Both the position numbers and the translations under genes were made by a program. From the NCBI GenBank assembly GCA_900175165.2, contig FWWN02000230.1:62001-126000 (forward strand): a DNA stretch of 64,000 nt, written 5' to 3'. The DNA is from Rhizomucor pusillus (lineage: Eukaryota; Mucoromycota; Mucoromycetes; Mucorales; Lichtheimiaceae). The notes under the pieces were generated by a model that was not told where the DNA came from, made no database searches, and saw only the letters and a list, made by a program, of their open reading frames with translations. Positions 36,101 through 47,693 of the stretch are shown here, piece after piece; position 1 is the stretch's first letter, and each line of letters starts with the position of its first letter.

Positions 36101-37254
36101 TTATTTCTGAGCCAACTCGCTTCCGATCTTGTAGTTCAAAATCTTGTTCCAATCCAGTTTGTTGCGTGTCAAGGGCAGTGCTCGACGCAGACCCTTAAAA
36201 GTATCCTCGGCGAGGTCTGTGTAGCTGTTGTTCAGTGAAGTGTGATAACGTCTGTCGAACGCAGCAATCTCTTTAGCGACCGCCTGTCCTAATTGCTCGA
36301 CGTCCTATTGCAGTCACCATCAGTGTACTGTGATAGCAATATGTGATAATCGCCATCATCCTTCTTCTTTACCTCAGAGACATTGATCTTGGCTTCATGC
36401 TCCTTATTTGCGTTCAACTGTACATTGCCGTCTTCATAGTAGTGTACGTTAATCTTGGTGTTGCCTCTAAGATCACCAGATTGGGTATCAAGAGTCCATG
36501 TCGCCAACCATCGGCCGTTCCTGTTAGCAACATCGCATGAGACACATTATATGCTCAGGACTCTCAAGCGTATTGAAACCCTACCAATAGTTGCTAGGAT
36601 TATATTTGTTATCAACGATTGCAACGACGATTTGAGTTTCTGACGGTGCGTAGACCGTCGTTACTCCGTCCGGATAATGTTCCTGTACGTATTTCAAAAC
36701 ATGAGTCTCCACGGCTGCTCTTAATGCTTCGATGGACTCTTGGATTTCGTGTATTTCCAAATCAGAGGCGACCTAAATACCGAAAAATATGTTATTATTC
36801 ACGGTCATCTGATGCTAAAATTTGGAGCGTACAAGTCTCATATGGTCGAACTTGAAGGATTGTTTCGATCGAGGGTCGAGATAACGGGCTTCATCCACGC
36901 GTCCGTGATTGGATACAATGACCTAGATATCTGCAACGTTTAACCACTTGAAGAGATATGCATTTTAACAAGGAAAGCGGCTTGCCTCGTAATCCAAACC
37001 GGGAGGTACGACCGTTATTAACTGCTCAGTGTTGTATTGCTCGAGTGCTTGTAGAATGTCGTCCTGCAAGGCGTCATCATTGTCGACCAAGGTACGAACG
37101 TCTGATGCGGCCGAGATGGTTTGTTAGCCAAAGTGCAGGTTACTGGGCACTGGTGGGTGCTGTTACCGTTAAAGACGTCGTTGACTTCTCCTGGTGGACT
37201 AGCAAGGAGAAAGTTGCATGCGATTTTGACCTTGTCTTCAATCGACACCTCCAT
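36101..37254 (-). CDS. CAP1: F-actin capping protein alpha subunit
   Basis: Predicted 277 aa in six exons (37254-37167, 37101-36986, 36922-36833, 36772-36585, 36520-36373, 36304-36101). With the beta subunit it caps actin barbed ends at cortical patches. Recognised by KVKIACNFLLASPPGEVNDV (family start), ARYLDPRSKQSFKFDHMRL, SNYWNGRWLATWTL and NTKINVHYYEDGNVQL, followed by the C-terminal tentacle region (TFKGLRRALPLTRNKLDWNK). The length is normal for the family. The second intron (36923-36985) begins with GC, not GT (GAG|GCAAGC...CTAG); no GT donor keeps frame there. Convergent with SOK1, 70 bp apart. Confidence 0.95.
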
Positions 37255-37461
37255 TTCAGCTAATGTGAACGAAAAAGCAAAGGCGGGGTCCAAAAGTGCA
37301 TTTTATGTTTACAAAGTGCGCGCGATGGCAGCAGCTTTAATATAGACACACAGGTGTTCTAACTTTTTTTGCGACCTATCGATCGTGAGAATACACATGG
37401 GCGAGGGGGAAGGGAAGAAAAAAATGATAGGATTGCATTTTTTGGGGGATGGAAAATCTAT

Positions 37462-38676
37462 TTACTGGACGAAAGAGTTGCCCTTGGTGATGTTCTTCTT
37501 CAACTCGGGAATAGCCTTTGCGATGAGCTCCTTCTCATAGTCAGAGAGCTCACCGAGACCGTGGATCTTCTCGACACCCTCGGGACCCAATTCAATGTTG
37601 CTGGAGAAGTACTCAACACCTTCGTTCTTGAAGAGGTCGGATTGGACAAAGGAAGGCTCAATGACACCCTTCTTGCCACCAACGGTAGCCTCCAAGACAG
37701 AGTTGGCGAAGCGGGCGCCAGCGAAGGCCATGGAAAGAGTAGCGGAGCCAGTTCCGTCCTTTGCCTTGACAACCTCGTCGCCACCGAACTGGATGCGATG
37801 GGTCAAGGCATCGAGCTCTTCCTTGGTGAATTCGAAGCCGGTTTGGGAGAGCAAGGGGACGATGGTGACGCCAGAGTGGCCACCGACGACGGTAACCTTG
37901 ACATCCTTGGGGTCCTTGCCCTTGACTTCAGAGACGAAGCGCGAGGCACGGACAACGTCCAAGGTGGTGACACCGTAGAGACGCTTGGGGTTGAAGACGC
38001 CAGCCTTCTTCAAGGTCTCGGCGAAGATGGGAACAGTGGAGTTAACGGGGTTGGAAATGATCAAGAAGTGGGCGTTGGGGCAGTACCTGAAATCTGGTAA
38101 GCAACAACTTTCAAAGCACGGACTATCTATCATTTGATTGACTCACTTGGCGGAGGCCTCAGCAAGGTCACGGACGATGGAGGCGTTGGTGTTGAAGAGA
38201 TCGTCACGGGTCATACCAGGCTTGCGAGGAACACCAGCTGGGATGATAACGACGTGAGCGCCCTCGAGAGCGTTCTTCAAGCCGTCGTTGTCGGGAGTGT
38301 AACCCTTGACCTAAAAAACACGATAACGGTATCAGCAACAAGCTTCCCACCTCTTCCCAAAAGAAGCACACTTACAGTAGAGTTGGTGTTGATGTGGCTG
38401 AAATGAAAAAACAAAAGCATGTCAATTAGTTTCCTGCTACTTTATAGATAGTCTGGGAAGAATATCGAACCTCAAGTCAGCAGCGACACCGGGGGTGTTG
38501 CGGATATCGTAGAGGGAGAGTTCGGTGACGTGGGGGTTCTCCTTCATAAGCAAGGAAAGAGGCTGGCCGATACCTCCGGAGGCACCGAGGACGGCAACCT
38601 TGGAGAGGTTGGCAGCAGAAGTAGAGAAGGCACGCTTAGCAGCAACGGAGGTGAGGACACGCGAGGCAGCGAACAT
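37462..38676 (-). CDS. MDH1: Mitochondrial malate dehydrogenase
   Basis: Predicted 338 aa in four exons (38676-38471, 38397-38376, 38310-38147, 38086-37462). It catalyses malate + NAD+ to oxaloacetate + NADH in the TCA cycle. Residues 1-22 ([20 protein letters not shown]) form a mitochondrial presequence. Then come the NAD loop [66 protein letters not shown] and the catalytic His in [16 protein letters not shown]. The second exon is only 22 nt. Codons end strongly in C or G (AAG, GCC, ACC, GTC) compared with neighbours, as in highly expressed genes. No peroxisomal targeting tripeptide: the C-terminus is FVQ. Confidence 0.97.
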
Positions 38677-39089
38677 TTTTTCTCGAAAGAGGTGGAGAAA
38701 ACAATCCTTCGCGGGACCCCTCTCTCTTTTACCTGGATCTCAAAAAAGTCCGTCGTGACTTTTTCCCGACGGCAAATCATTCTTGCGCTCATCGTCGTCG
38801 CACACTGAAACTCGAAAAAAAGCAGTTATTAAGAAGAGGATAATCCATTAAGCGGGATGCTCACAGTCTGATCTTTGGGTCTTGTCCAAAGCAGCATACA
38901 AGGAGCAGCATTGTGCGTTTTTTAATCTTTCAAATGGTCAGTTTCTTTACTGTCATGCCGTTAGCATATGAAAATTTCTGAATGTGTCATTGTCATTCGA
39001 ATGGGTTGGTTGCACAAGCATCAAAAAGACGATCAGATATCGATGAACAAATGCAATGATGCTTCCGATCTTTGCTAGTAAGCCGGAAT
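38677..39089. other. Intergenic stretch, MDH promoter
   Basis: About 410 bp separating the MDH start from the end of the pseudouridine-kinase-like gene. A pyrimidine-rich stretch on the MDH sense strand lies just before its ATG. No gene seen. Confidence 0.5.
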
Positions 39090-40513
39090 TTATGATGCTA
39101 ACAGCAATTTACTATCTATTGAAGGACTAACAGCCATAGTTGATTTTAGCGTCAGAATTGCTGCTTGTTGCGCCCGATCTATAACTTTCTTCCACACAGA
39201 TGGATCCTCGGGAAAGGCGGGTGCCATCGCAGTCAAATTGGCAAGCAAGACTCCAACGAAACTATGTGCAAGAATTTTTTAAGAAACATTGGGAATAAAG
39301 GCAACGCTCATACGCAACTTACCTGTCTCCGGCACCTGTTACGCTTGTGACATCTTGTGGAAGGATATGCTTTGGCTCAAAATATTTAACGACAGGAACT
39401 TGTTCACTCCTTCCAACGTATAAGCAGCCTTCTTCACCCATTTTAGTGATTACGTGAGGGATAGCATTTGATAATTCCAAAGCATGTGGAAGCATGCGTA
39501 GAGCCAGGGAAGGTCCTACGCCGATCCAGTTAGAATTGTATCTTGGCTCAAGGCGTTCGTATTTAGTTACCTTTAACCTTGGTGGCAAAGTGGTGCAATA
39601 TAGACTTTTCATTCGATACACCTTGACCCAATCTTAGCTTATATTCTTCCGCCATTACTTCTAATTCATGCTGATTAGGTGTAGTTAGACTTAACGTCTT
39701 TGTCTCCAGCAGCGATGCATGTTCAAAAACTTTCAAGGATTTCACAACAGAAGTAGGCTCAAAACACGCTGACAATTCGGCAAAACAAGTACATATATCA
39801 GCTGGTGTGTAAAACTTGCCTTCAGCTATTTCCCACTGTACCTCGGATACCCAGTGCATTGCAGGATTTCAAGGTAGATGCCATAACTTCAGACGTAATG
39901 TTGCCATCAAAGCACACGAGGTAAGGTTTCTCCGTAGCAATGACTTGCTCCACTCGAGATGGGTTGATAGCATCAAAAATGTTCATATCGGCTACTGCCG
40001 CGAGGAGTTGCCCATCTCCTGAATGGATAGCATTGTAGACCTACTGGATCCGTTTAATGATTCACTATACCGGCGACGCTGATCCACTCTTCACTCACAG
40101 CAGTTGATTGATTTGGCAGAGTATCCAAATATTTTGTATCCTGAATTGGAGCATATCAGTAACTAAATAATTGCGGGTCCTGAGTTTTCTAAGAGACATA
40201 CCATGCCCAGGGCTTTGATTTGATACTTGACTGTTTTCCCTGATACATCGTTCCCAACTGCTGAGACAAGGAGTGTATTGATGCCTGTTCGAAACGCTGC
40301 TTCTGCCATGTTGCGGCCTACTCCACCGAGTGTCTGTTTCAGGCTACCTGGGCTCGACGTGTACAAAGGAGACAGGTGCTGGGCATGGTTTCTGGATACC
40401 GTGGCAGTAATATCGAGCGCTACACCCCCAATAAACAGTAGCTAATCTGATTGTGTAAATGGACTCCTCTCTCACTGAGCATGGAATGCACAATCACTTA
40501 CTGATCTAGACAT
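39090..40513 (-). CDS. PfkB kinase of the pseudouridine kinase type
   Basis: Predicted 348 aa in seven exons (40513-40502, 40441-40202, 40140-40099, 40040-39851, 39768-39571, 39515-39323, 39261-39090). PsuK phosphorylates pseudouridine at 5', the first step of its breakdown. Marks: LLFIGGVALDITATVS, QTLGGVGRNMAEAAFRTG (PfkB signature 1), LLVSAVGNDVSGK, CFEPTSVVKS and TPNQHELEVMAEEY (PsuK-like), and the ATP/anion-hole TSVTGAGDSFVGVLLAN. The first coding exon is just 12 nt (MSRS), chosen because it gives a perfect GTAAGT donor and the only in-frame ATG. In many eukaryotes this domain is fused to the PsuG glycosidase; here no glycosidase precedes it. Substrate is inferred from family resemblance. 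Confidence 0.82.
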
Positions 40514-40868
40514 GCGACCAACGACTGCTGCTGCAGTAATACTTTTTCGTGAAGTCTCAAGTCTTGCACAACCCCGACGACGACAGAGTGGAAACTGCTA
40601 CCCCTTTTCCTAGCAGGTCAACGGCCACCACAAAGTTATTTTCTCGCTTTCCCCTTTAGTCCACCTCTCTCTTTTTGCTTCCATCAGCACTTCCTCTCCT
40701 TCCACAGTCCTTTTAGCTCTAAAGGGTTCCTTCTGAAATACGCAGTATTCTCTTTTGTCCACATTGCGCTTAAATTCCTCTGGTAAGCTCATCTCGGTCA
40801 AACTCAGAGATGAAACAAGTTTGTCGAGTAACAGTCTGGAAATTAGATTCCATACGTTAAGCCTCACC

Positions 40869-43674
40869 ATGAAAGGATGGAAAGGAGTTGTAAGAGCGGT
40901 TCTAAATTGAGTGTTTCGTTGGTTGGCATGTGCTGACTGAGTCACTTTAGCTTTCGAGGAGCAAAGGTCCAGTCAACGCCGACGCTAACGGTGTCGGGCA
41001 GGGAGCGTATCAATCTAGCACACCTCCCCACCAACAGCAGCAGCAACAACCTCACTACATTACTACACCGCCACCAGCTCCTCCGCCGGATGACTCGGCC
41101 TCGCCGAATTATCCACCACCGTCTCCACAGTACACGCCATCGATCGTTGTTGTGAACGCGGAAGACAATGCTGATTTCGTAAGTCCCAATTATTTGGTTT
41201 TCTTTTTGCGCCGGAAGAGATGAAATAAACGAGCTTTCTTGCAGCCTCAACAGCAGCGAACAACACCACCTCGCGGATCGGTTTCTTTTATGCATCATCC
41301 CAAGTCTGGAGAGCGGGATATTCCCAAAACAGGTCCCCTCAATCGTCTGAAGAATGCGCCCAAGGATCAGATACCCATCAGCAAAGCTCCTCGTAGACAG
41401 AAATCTTCTCGATTCTACGTCAAGGAAAAAGTCCAACTAGAAAAGACGCCTGCGTTTCACGGTATTTGCAACTCTCACTTTTATAGACTGTTTCATCTCT
41501 GACAAGCTTTTCTCATTGTTTGTGCCAGAGGTTCCACCTCATCTCCGCCAAGACCTCTTTATCCAAAAGATCCGACAATGCACGGTCATTTTTGATTTCA
41601 GCGATGCATCGTCCGAGCTGCGAGAGAAGGAAATTAAGCGACAAACATTGCAGGAGATTTTGGAGTATATCAACATAAATCGCGGTGTATTGACGGAAGC
41701 TGTGTACCCGGAGATTGTCAATATGGTTTGTATTTGAACGTGATCTCCAATGTTGGACGTGAATAACCTTTCGTTTAGTTCTCTATAAATTTGTTTCGAA
41801 CAATTCCTCCTCAGGTAAATCCTGTGGGTGATGCATTTGATCCTGAAGAAGACGAGCCGGTGTTGGAACTTGCATGGCCGCATTTGCAAATTGTATACGA
41901 GTTCTTTTTACGATTTTTGGAGTCTCCCGAATTCAACATTAATTACGCCAAAAAGCATATTGATCAGAAATTTATATTACAGGTTAGTTCCGTTTGACGA
42001 TGACCGATAAAGAGGATATGTCTGATATAACATTGTATCTAGTTGCTAGAATTATTCGATAGTGAAGATCCACGAGAACGCGACTTTTTAAAGACAACGC
42101 TGCATAGGCTTTACGGCAAATTCTTGAACCTCCGTGCGTTTATACGAAGATCCATCAACAATATCTTTTTCCAGTTCATTTACGAAACCGAAAGACACAA
42201 TGGTGTTGCAGAGCTATTAGAAATTCTTGGCAGCATTATTAATGGTTTCGCCTTGCCGCTTAAAGAAGAACACAAGATCTTTTTGATGCGAGTCTTGATC
42301 CCTCTTCACAAGGTCAAGTCGCTTGTTCTGTACCATCCTCAATTGGCATACTGCGTCGTCCAGTTTTTAGAAAAAGATCAAACGCTGACCCACGAGGTAA
42401 TTTTTATGATGAGGCAAATGGGGAAAACTCTTTAACTGGAAACTGATGTATATTGCATTAGGTGGTGATGGGACTTTTGCGATACTGGCCCAAGGTGAAC
42501 AGTCCTAAAGAGGTTATGTTCCTTAATGAGCTGGAGGAGATTCTTGATGTTATAGATGCATACGAGTTCCAACGAATTATGGTTCCCGTCTTTACAAAAT
42601 TGGCGCAGTGTGTCTCAAGTCCTCATTTTCAGGCAAGTGGGAATTAGGAACAGAATGTTGGAAACACGTAAACTTATCAATGAGCGACTAGGTTGCTGAA
42701 CGGGCGCTTTATTTCTGGAACAACGATTATATCGTCAGCCTAATGGCGGAAAATATGGATACCATCATGCCTATCGTATTCCCTGCTCTCTATAAGACTT
42801 CAAAGACACACTGGAACAAGTATGTATCAGGCATCATCCAGCTGCTTAAAAGACACTAACATGACTGGTTTAATAGAACTATATTGAGTCTAGTATTTAC
42901 TGCTCTCAAGCTATGCATGGATATTAATATCAAACTCTTTGACGAATGCGCAAATCAATACAAGGCTCAGAGACAATTGTAAGCAATTTCGGAGATCCAT
43001 GCGTCCCACACCAATTTAATTTTTCATTATCTGTTTTATAGGGAACGCGAAAAAAGGAAGGAACGTGAAGATAATTGGAAAACACTGCAACACAAAGTTG
43101 CAATGCTCAAGTCTCGACCTCAGGAAGCGGTAGATGAGGCCGGTGCTGATGATTATTCATTCCCACCCAAGTCTCAAGCTGGAGATATGATGGATGTGGA
43201 GATAAATGGAGAAGAAGAAGACGATGATATACTTTCAGACGAGGAGACAGATGCAGACTCAAATCACGCGGCTGAACATACCGATGCTATCCATCCTGAT
43301 ATGGTAAATTGATAGAAACGACCGGGAAAACCTATCTGCAAGTCGCATTAATATTAACAAAACGTCGTTCATATACAGCAACAATTTGAAACTGCACCTG
43401 TGCAATATCAACAGTTCCGACGCAAATCCATTATACCCGTGGATGAAACTGTGAGTTTGTGGATGAACTAGAATCAAAACTGTCTTGCTGACAAAGCTAT
43501 CTTGTTCAGGTCTTTAACGAATTGTCTCGCCACGTAAGTTTAGACGAAGTGCTCAATCAAGCACCAGGTGCGGCTGCCTCTGTCAGCAGTGCTGTTGGCG
43601 GTGCTGGTAACAACGGCAACAACAACGGCGAGAATGCCATGAACATGGATCAGACGACAAGGAGCTCCGCGTAG
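40869..43674 (+). CDS. RTS1: PP2A regulatory subunit B56 (Rts1/Par1 family)
   Basis: Predicted 706 aa in twelve exons (40869-40889, 40951-41178, 41245-41461, 41529-41725, 41779-41982, 42043-42396, 42462-42632, 42692-42819, 42877-42978, 43042-43303, 43379-43450, 43510-43674). B56 directs PP2A to substrates with LxxIxE motifs, affecting cytokinesis, centromeres and stress responses. The N-terminus is disordered with a Gln run and Pro-rich stretches. The HEAT core shows [73 protein letters not shown] and [20 protein letters not shown]. The C-terminus is acidic then Asn/Gly-rich. The first coding exon is 21 nt (MKGWKGV). The intron at 42633 starts with GC (CAG|GCAAGT). Confidence 0.95.
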
Positions 43675-43757
43675 ATATTATATGTTTGTTTGTAGTTGTA
43701 TGCGTATATCTTATTCGGCGAAACCACGTTCACACATCTCCTTATCTGAAAGAAATA

Positions 43758-43802
43758 TCCTCTCTCTATCTCTCTCTCTCTATCTCTATCTCTTTCTCTT
43801 TT
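43758..43802. repeat. (CT)n / TCTATC microsatellite
   Basis: About 45 nt of almost pure C/T built from TCTCTCTA and TCTATCTC units, in the 3' flank of the B56 gene. Likely a length-variable microsatellite; no function can be assigned. Confidence 0.7.
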
Positions 43803-43962
43803 CACCTGTAAAGTAAAGTAGCAATCAAAATCAAAAAATCAAAAGAAATACAAAGAAAAATCTTTGGCAAAGAAAAAAAAAAAGCCATCAAAAATTGGTA
43901 CTCGCTTTACTAACACTGCGTGGTGAGGTACATTGTACAAATACTCTAAATTACTGTTATTA

Positions 43963-45625
43963 CTACTGCTGTTGGGTTGAAGAAGGTTGGACGTAAGCGC
44001 CAGTGTTGGCTGCGCTGTTAGCTACCGAGATCTCTTGGTCAGCGAAAGAATACTCAATGTAAAATGAGCGGAAGAAGGGTCCACCGAGTTCAATGTTGTG
44101 GTCGTTGTCTTTTCTCGGGGTTATCGCCGAGTAGCAGCGTCCGCTGTCCATCTGGATAATATATTGCTGAGGAGGGATGTATGCATCTACGCTTGCAGCG
44201 AACTGAATGATAAATTTGGGTGCAGATTGCTGCGCTGAGCACTGCAAGGTATATAGGCCGAGCTGAGAGTCGTACATTGCACCCAGCTGTTGGTTTATGG
44301 ATTTTGCTAGGTCCGGAGGAACAAGGATATAAGGTATGCTGGACGAGACTCTGCCGTAGGTGTTGGAAAGAGGGAATGATCTTCCGCTGCTCAGTTGCAG
44401 ACCTGACAGCGGCACATTCCAAAAAGGAGACGACATGCTGGCGGAGGAGGCTGGCACGAGAGGCAGGTCATACAGCGTTCCTGTATACATTTCCGGATTG
44501 GTGCCTAAAACCCACAGGAAACCATCATCCGAGGGGGCACGCTTCTTAAAAGTCGGTGAGCCTGAAGATGAAGCGCCCGTAGCCATCCGATCATCACCGG
44601 CTAATGGAAATATCACGACGTCTTAATTCTTCCGTACAAAATTTTTACCCTTCCTAGGTTGGGTTATCTGTCACTTACCTGCGCGACGAGCTATGCCTGA
44701 GCACAGCACGCGATGCATTAATAATAATCTTTTATAAAAACTATTATAATTCTCTTACCACCAGCGGGAGTCGTATTGGTTGATGGGGTATCGGTCTTGG
44801 GTGCATTAGCCGTTGCTTTTGTATTGCCCACATTGGTCGTGGCAGTGTTGAAAATATCTGTGCTGAATGCGCCTGCACCAATTCTAGCATTTGCAGCTGG
44901 TATGAATCCAGGAGGATAGCTAACTGCGTAGGCTTCAGAGATGAAATGACGGGGAAATTCGATGGTTTCAGCGAGCGTCACTGTATCCTAAGCATCGATA
45001 ACATTAGCCAGCGACGTTTGTTGTCGTTTACTATACGTACCAATTCAGGTTTCAAGGTAACACGCGTTCCGTCAATGTATACAAAGTCGTATCTCAAGTC
45101 AAAGGCAGTGTTCGTCGTGGAAGCTGAGCGGTTGAATCTCTGATCTGCGGGAACATTTGGGCAATCGTTTTGCGTACACTGCCCTCAAGGTGTTAATATT
45201 TTACATACAACAGGCGTTTTTACCCTGTACCTCGCTAGAGACAGCCCAGGTGATAGGTGCACCTGTGTCGAAAATACCCGTAAACTTTTGAGGAGGGGTG
45301 CCTACGTATTAAAGTTAACATCCTTCAGCATACATTTGAGTCGAGCTTTATTAGCACATACCCATAGAAAATTTAGCTGTAGGCTGATCGTTTCATTGCA
45401 AAAGAGTTTTAATAATGAAATGTTTCGATTGTGGCAAACTTGGCAAACAAGTCTGCATATGCCTACCACACCGCCGATGAATGACAATGGCACGCTGGGA
45501 GGCTTTCCCCCTTCTTGCACTGGTGGTGCTGGGAACAACATGTCTTTGATATCTATTGGAACTAAGCCATCCGCGGTTACTATCTGCAACGTTGCCAAAA
45601 GGACAAGGGGACTGATCGATCGCAT
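43963..45625 (-). CDS. Secreted aspartic-protease-like protein, probably catalytically altered
   Basis: Predicted 428 aa in seven exons (45625-45467, 45383-45362, 45301-45224, 45183-45041, 44987-44759, 44696-44679, 44600-43963). A signal peptide is visible at residues 1-19 (MRSISPLVLLATLQIVTAD). The pepsin fold (family A1) is indicated by FSMGTPPQKFTGIFDTGAPI with the first catalytic Asp, a Cys pair (QCTQNDCPNV), RIGAGAFSTDIF, and the closing GGPFFRSFYIEYSFADQEIS. Where active enzymes have the second Asp-Thr/Ser-Gly, the sequence reads NTYGRVSSSIPYILVPPDLA, with no Asp. A disordered insert follows the fifth exon, and an 18-nt and a 22-nt microexon were needed to keep frame. It may bind peptide rather than cut it. 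Its last residues are Gln/Ser-rich with no obvious GPI signal. Confidence 0.82.
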
Positions 45626-46177
45626 TTCGTATATTATCTCGGTGAAGAAGCAAGTAAGGATTCAAAATATTCTATTCCTTTTATACGAAAATATTCTGCT
45701 TCCCAAAAGATCGCCAAGCAAGGAGTGCCGAGGGAGTATCAACAACAAGCGGAGTTGCAGACAATGCTCCCTGCCTCGCTAACTACTATGTTGTAAAACG
45801 ATCTTGTCATCATATTTATGTGCATCTTGATGCGAGAAATAGCGCAATCATTCAATACAGTATCATATTTGTACAAGACAATTTTATGTTACACGTTTGA
45901 CCTGCGATGCTTTCATGAACAAGGATGGTAGATGTACATATACAGTGATTACTAGTTTACATGGGAAAAAGTGTGTGAGATTCGATTTGTACACAAGTTT
46001 CAAGGGAGGTTAAACGCATCGCTTCCTGTCATCCAAGTACTGTGACTCCTACTCCTATTTACTGTCCTCCAACTATTGCGCGAAATACATCACGCCACGC
46101 ACGACACACGTGCAGAGGCATTTAACTATGGATTTCTGCAAGTTGAATACTTAAGTATTCATGAATAATTTAGGGTA
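45626..46177. other. Intergenic stretch
   Basis: About 550 bp of AT-rich sequence between the aspartic-protease-like gene start and the end of the membrane-protein gene, both on the minus strand. Nothing with coding character seen. Confidence 0.5.
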
Positions 46178-47693
46178 TCAAAAGCTGTTCCTCGTCTGCT
46201 TTGGCTGTAACACAGGACTTGGAACTTGCAGCGACGTGCATTCCATCGAGCGCGAGTACTCATTGTATCCGAAGTCCAGCTCGCAGACGGATGATCGAGA
46301 ATAGCAACCTTCGTAGCTGAGCGTTCGCTCGCTTGCTGAAGCTTCAAGCCAGGAGGACGAATCGAGAAACGATGGCGATTCACGAATAATAGGAGGCCGC
46401 GTGCTCGTCGTTCTCGTTGTTTCCCACATGGGAGGCCGCGACGCTGAAGTCGCGCTGTACGGGGTAGATGGATGCGTATTTGAAGCACACTTGTAGCAAA
46501 CTCCCGTTAATGGTGTATTAAATCCATACTCTATTCTGTCGTCATCATCGTGATGGTGGGACGACCTGCGTCCGTTGACCATATCTTGGAATTCTGCTAG
46601 TGATTGCGTGAATTCAACGTCGTAGCCGATGAGAATGGCAAATGTCAAGTTCAGAATCGGCCATACTACCATGAGCTCCTGCGATTCATATCTCTGGAAT
46701 AGCATATTAGCCGTAGAATCAAGTTTAGATATCTATGACAACGGATACTTACAACGATGATCAGCACCCCTGAACATAAATTGATAAGCGTAAGAACCGA
46801 AGTACGCAATATGTTCTGCACAACAATCGTGATATACAGAGCTCGGTTGCCTTCTGTCTGTGTTATTTGCAATTTTCGAATATGCCGAAGTAGAATGTAA
46901 CTGATAACGACAGTGACGTATACATCGATGGCTGTGTCGTAAAACGTGTACACCGGTCCCCACTATCATTTACAATTTAGAAGGACGTCGTACATATACT
47001 GATAAACGATCATACTTACGAAAAATACAGCCTTGTAAAGACAGGTTTCGTATTGGGACATGCCATATTGCAATAATCCCACATCGACAGCACCTACAGC
47101 GAAGCGACCCACGAGTAGCAAAATATGGAAAATTCTGGCTTTCTTTCGGTATGAATGTGATATGACGGCGCGTGTCCGCATTAACAGCACAGCTGCGCCT
47201 AGTAACATGCCAATGTGATAGAACGAGTCTCCTGCTCGCGTGATTGCGGTGCAAGCGTGGCGAATGCTAGTATATATCAACGAAGTTAGAACAGGAACCA
47301 AATAATGTAACAATGGGCTGCAGAAAAGACTTACCCACGCTCGAGGGTTATGAACAGGATGGATTTAACAAGGAAAGCTAGACCAAGTGCTGCCTTTACA
47401 ATTCGAACCTTGGTATTCTGCCTGTCTATCCTTCCGAGGACACAGCGTAGAAATAGCTCGCTGCCCATGTAGGCAAGAGCGCTGTAGAATCCAAAAACGG
47501 CTGTCTGGTATTTCGGTACTACAACTGGGTTTTCATGATCTGGCTCCATATGTCGAGGACAGAACAAAGAAGGGTCAACAGCGGATACAATCCAAGGAAG
47601 AAGAAAAAGAGTTGATGATACAAGTGCAACACCAATTGTACTGCTGTTTCCGCGGGCTGAATCTTTCCCGGATGTTTCACTCCAAACCCTCAT
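46178..47693 (-). CDS. Multi-pass membrane protein with 7-8 predicted helices
   Basis: Predicted 443 aa in four exons (47693-47335, 47266-47020, 46962-46753, 46693-46178). Hydrophobic segments lie near residues 20-40 (GVALVSSTLFLLPWIVSAV), 66-85, 100-118, 133-150 (FYHIGMLLGAAVLLM), 162-182, 205-230, 245-270 and 282-300 (VVWPILNLTFAILIGYDV). They are followed by a ~145-residue hydrophilic, presumably cytosolic tail with a RRSSHHHDDDD run and many Ser/Thr. The layout resembles a fungal 7TM receptor-like protein, but I recognise no GPCR motif such as DRY or NPxxY. A transport or scaffolding role is equally possible. Confidence 0.75.

Noticed and set aside
37369..38100. 243-codon plus-strand frame opposite malate dehydrogenase
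   Set aside because: It is the antisense shadow of the MDH coding region, kept open by its strong codon bias.
40610..40945. 111-codon minus-strand frame upstream of the PsuK-like gene
   Set aside because: It begins with a non-ATG codon and overlaps the first exon and first intron of the well-supported B56 gene. I know no family that matches it.
43758..43802. Short CT repeats considered as a possible CRISPR-like or telomeric array
   Set aside because: A simple dinucleotide microsatellite with no unique spacers and no telomere unit.
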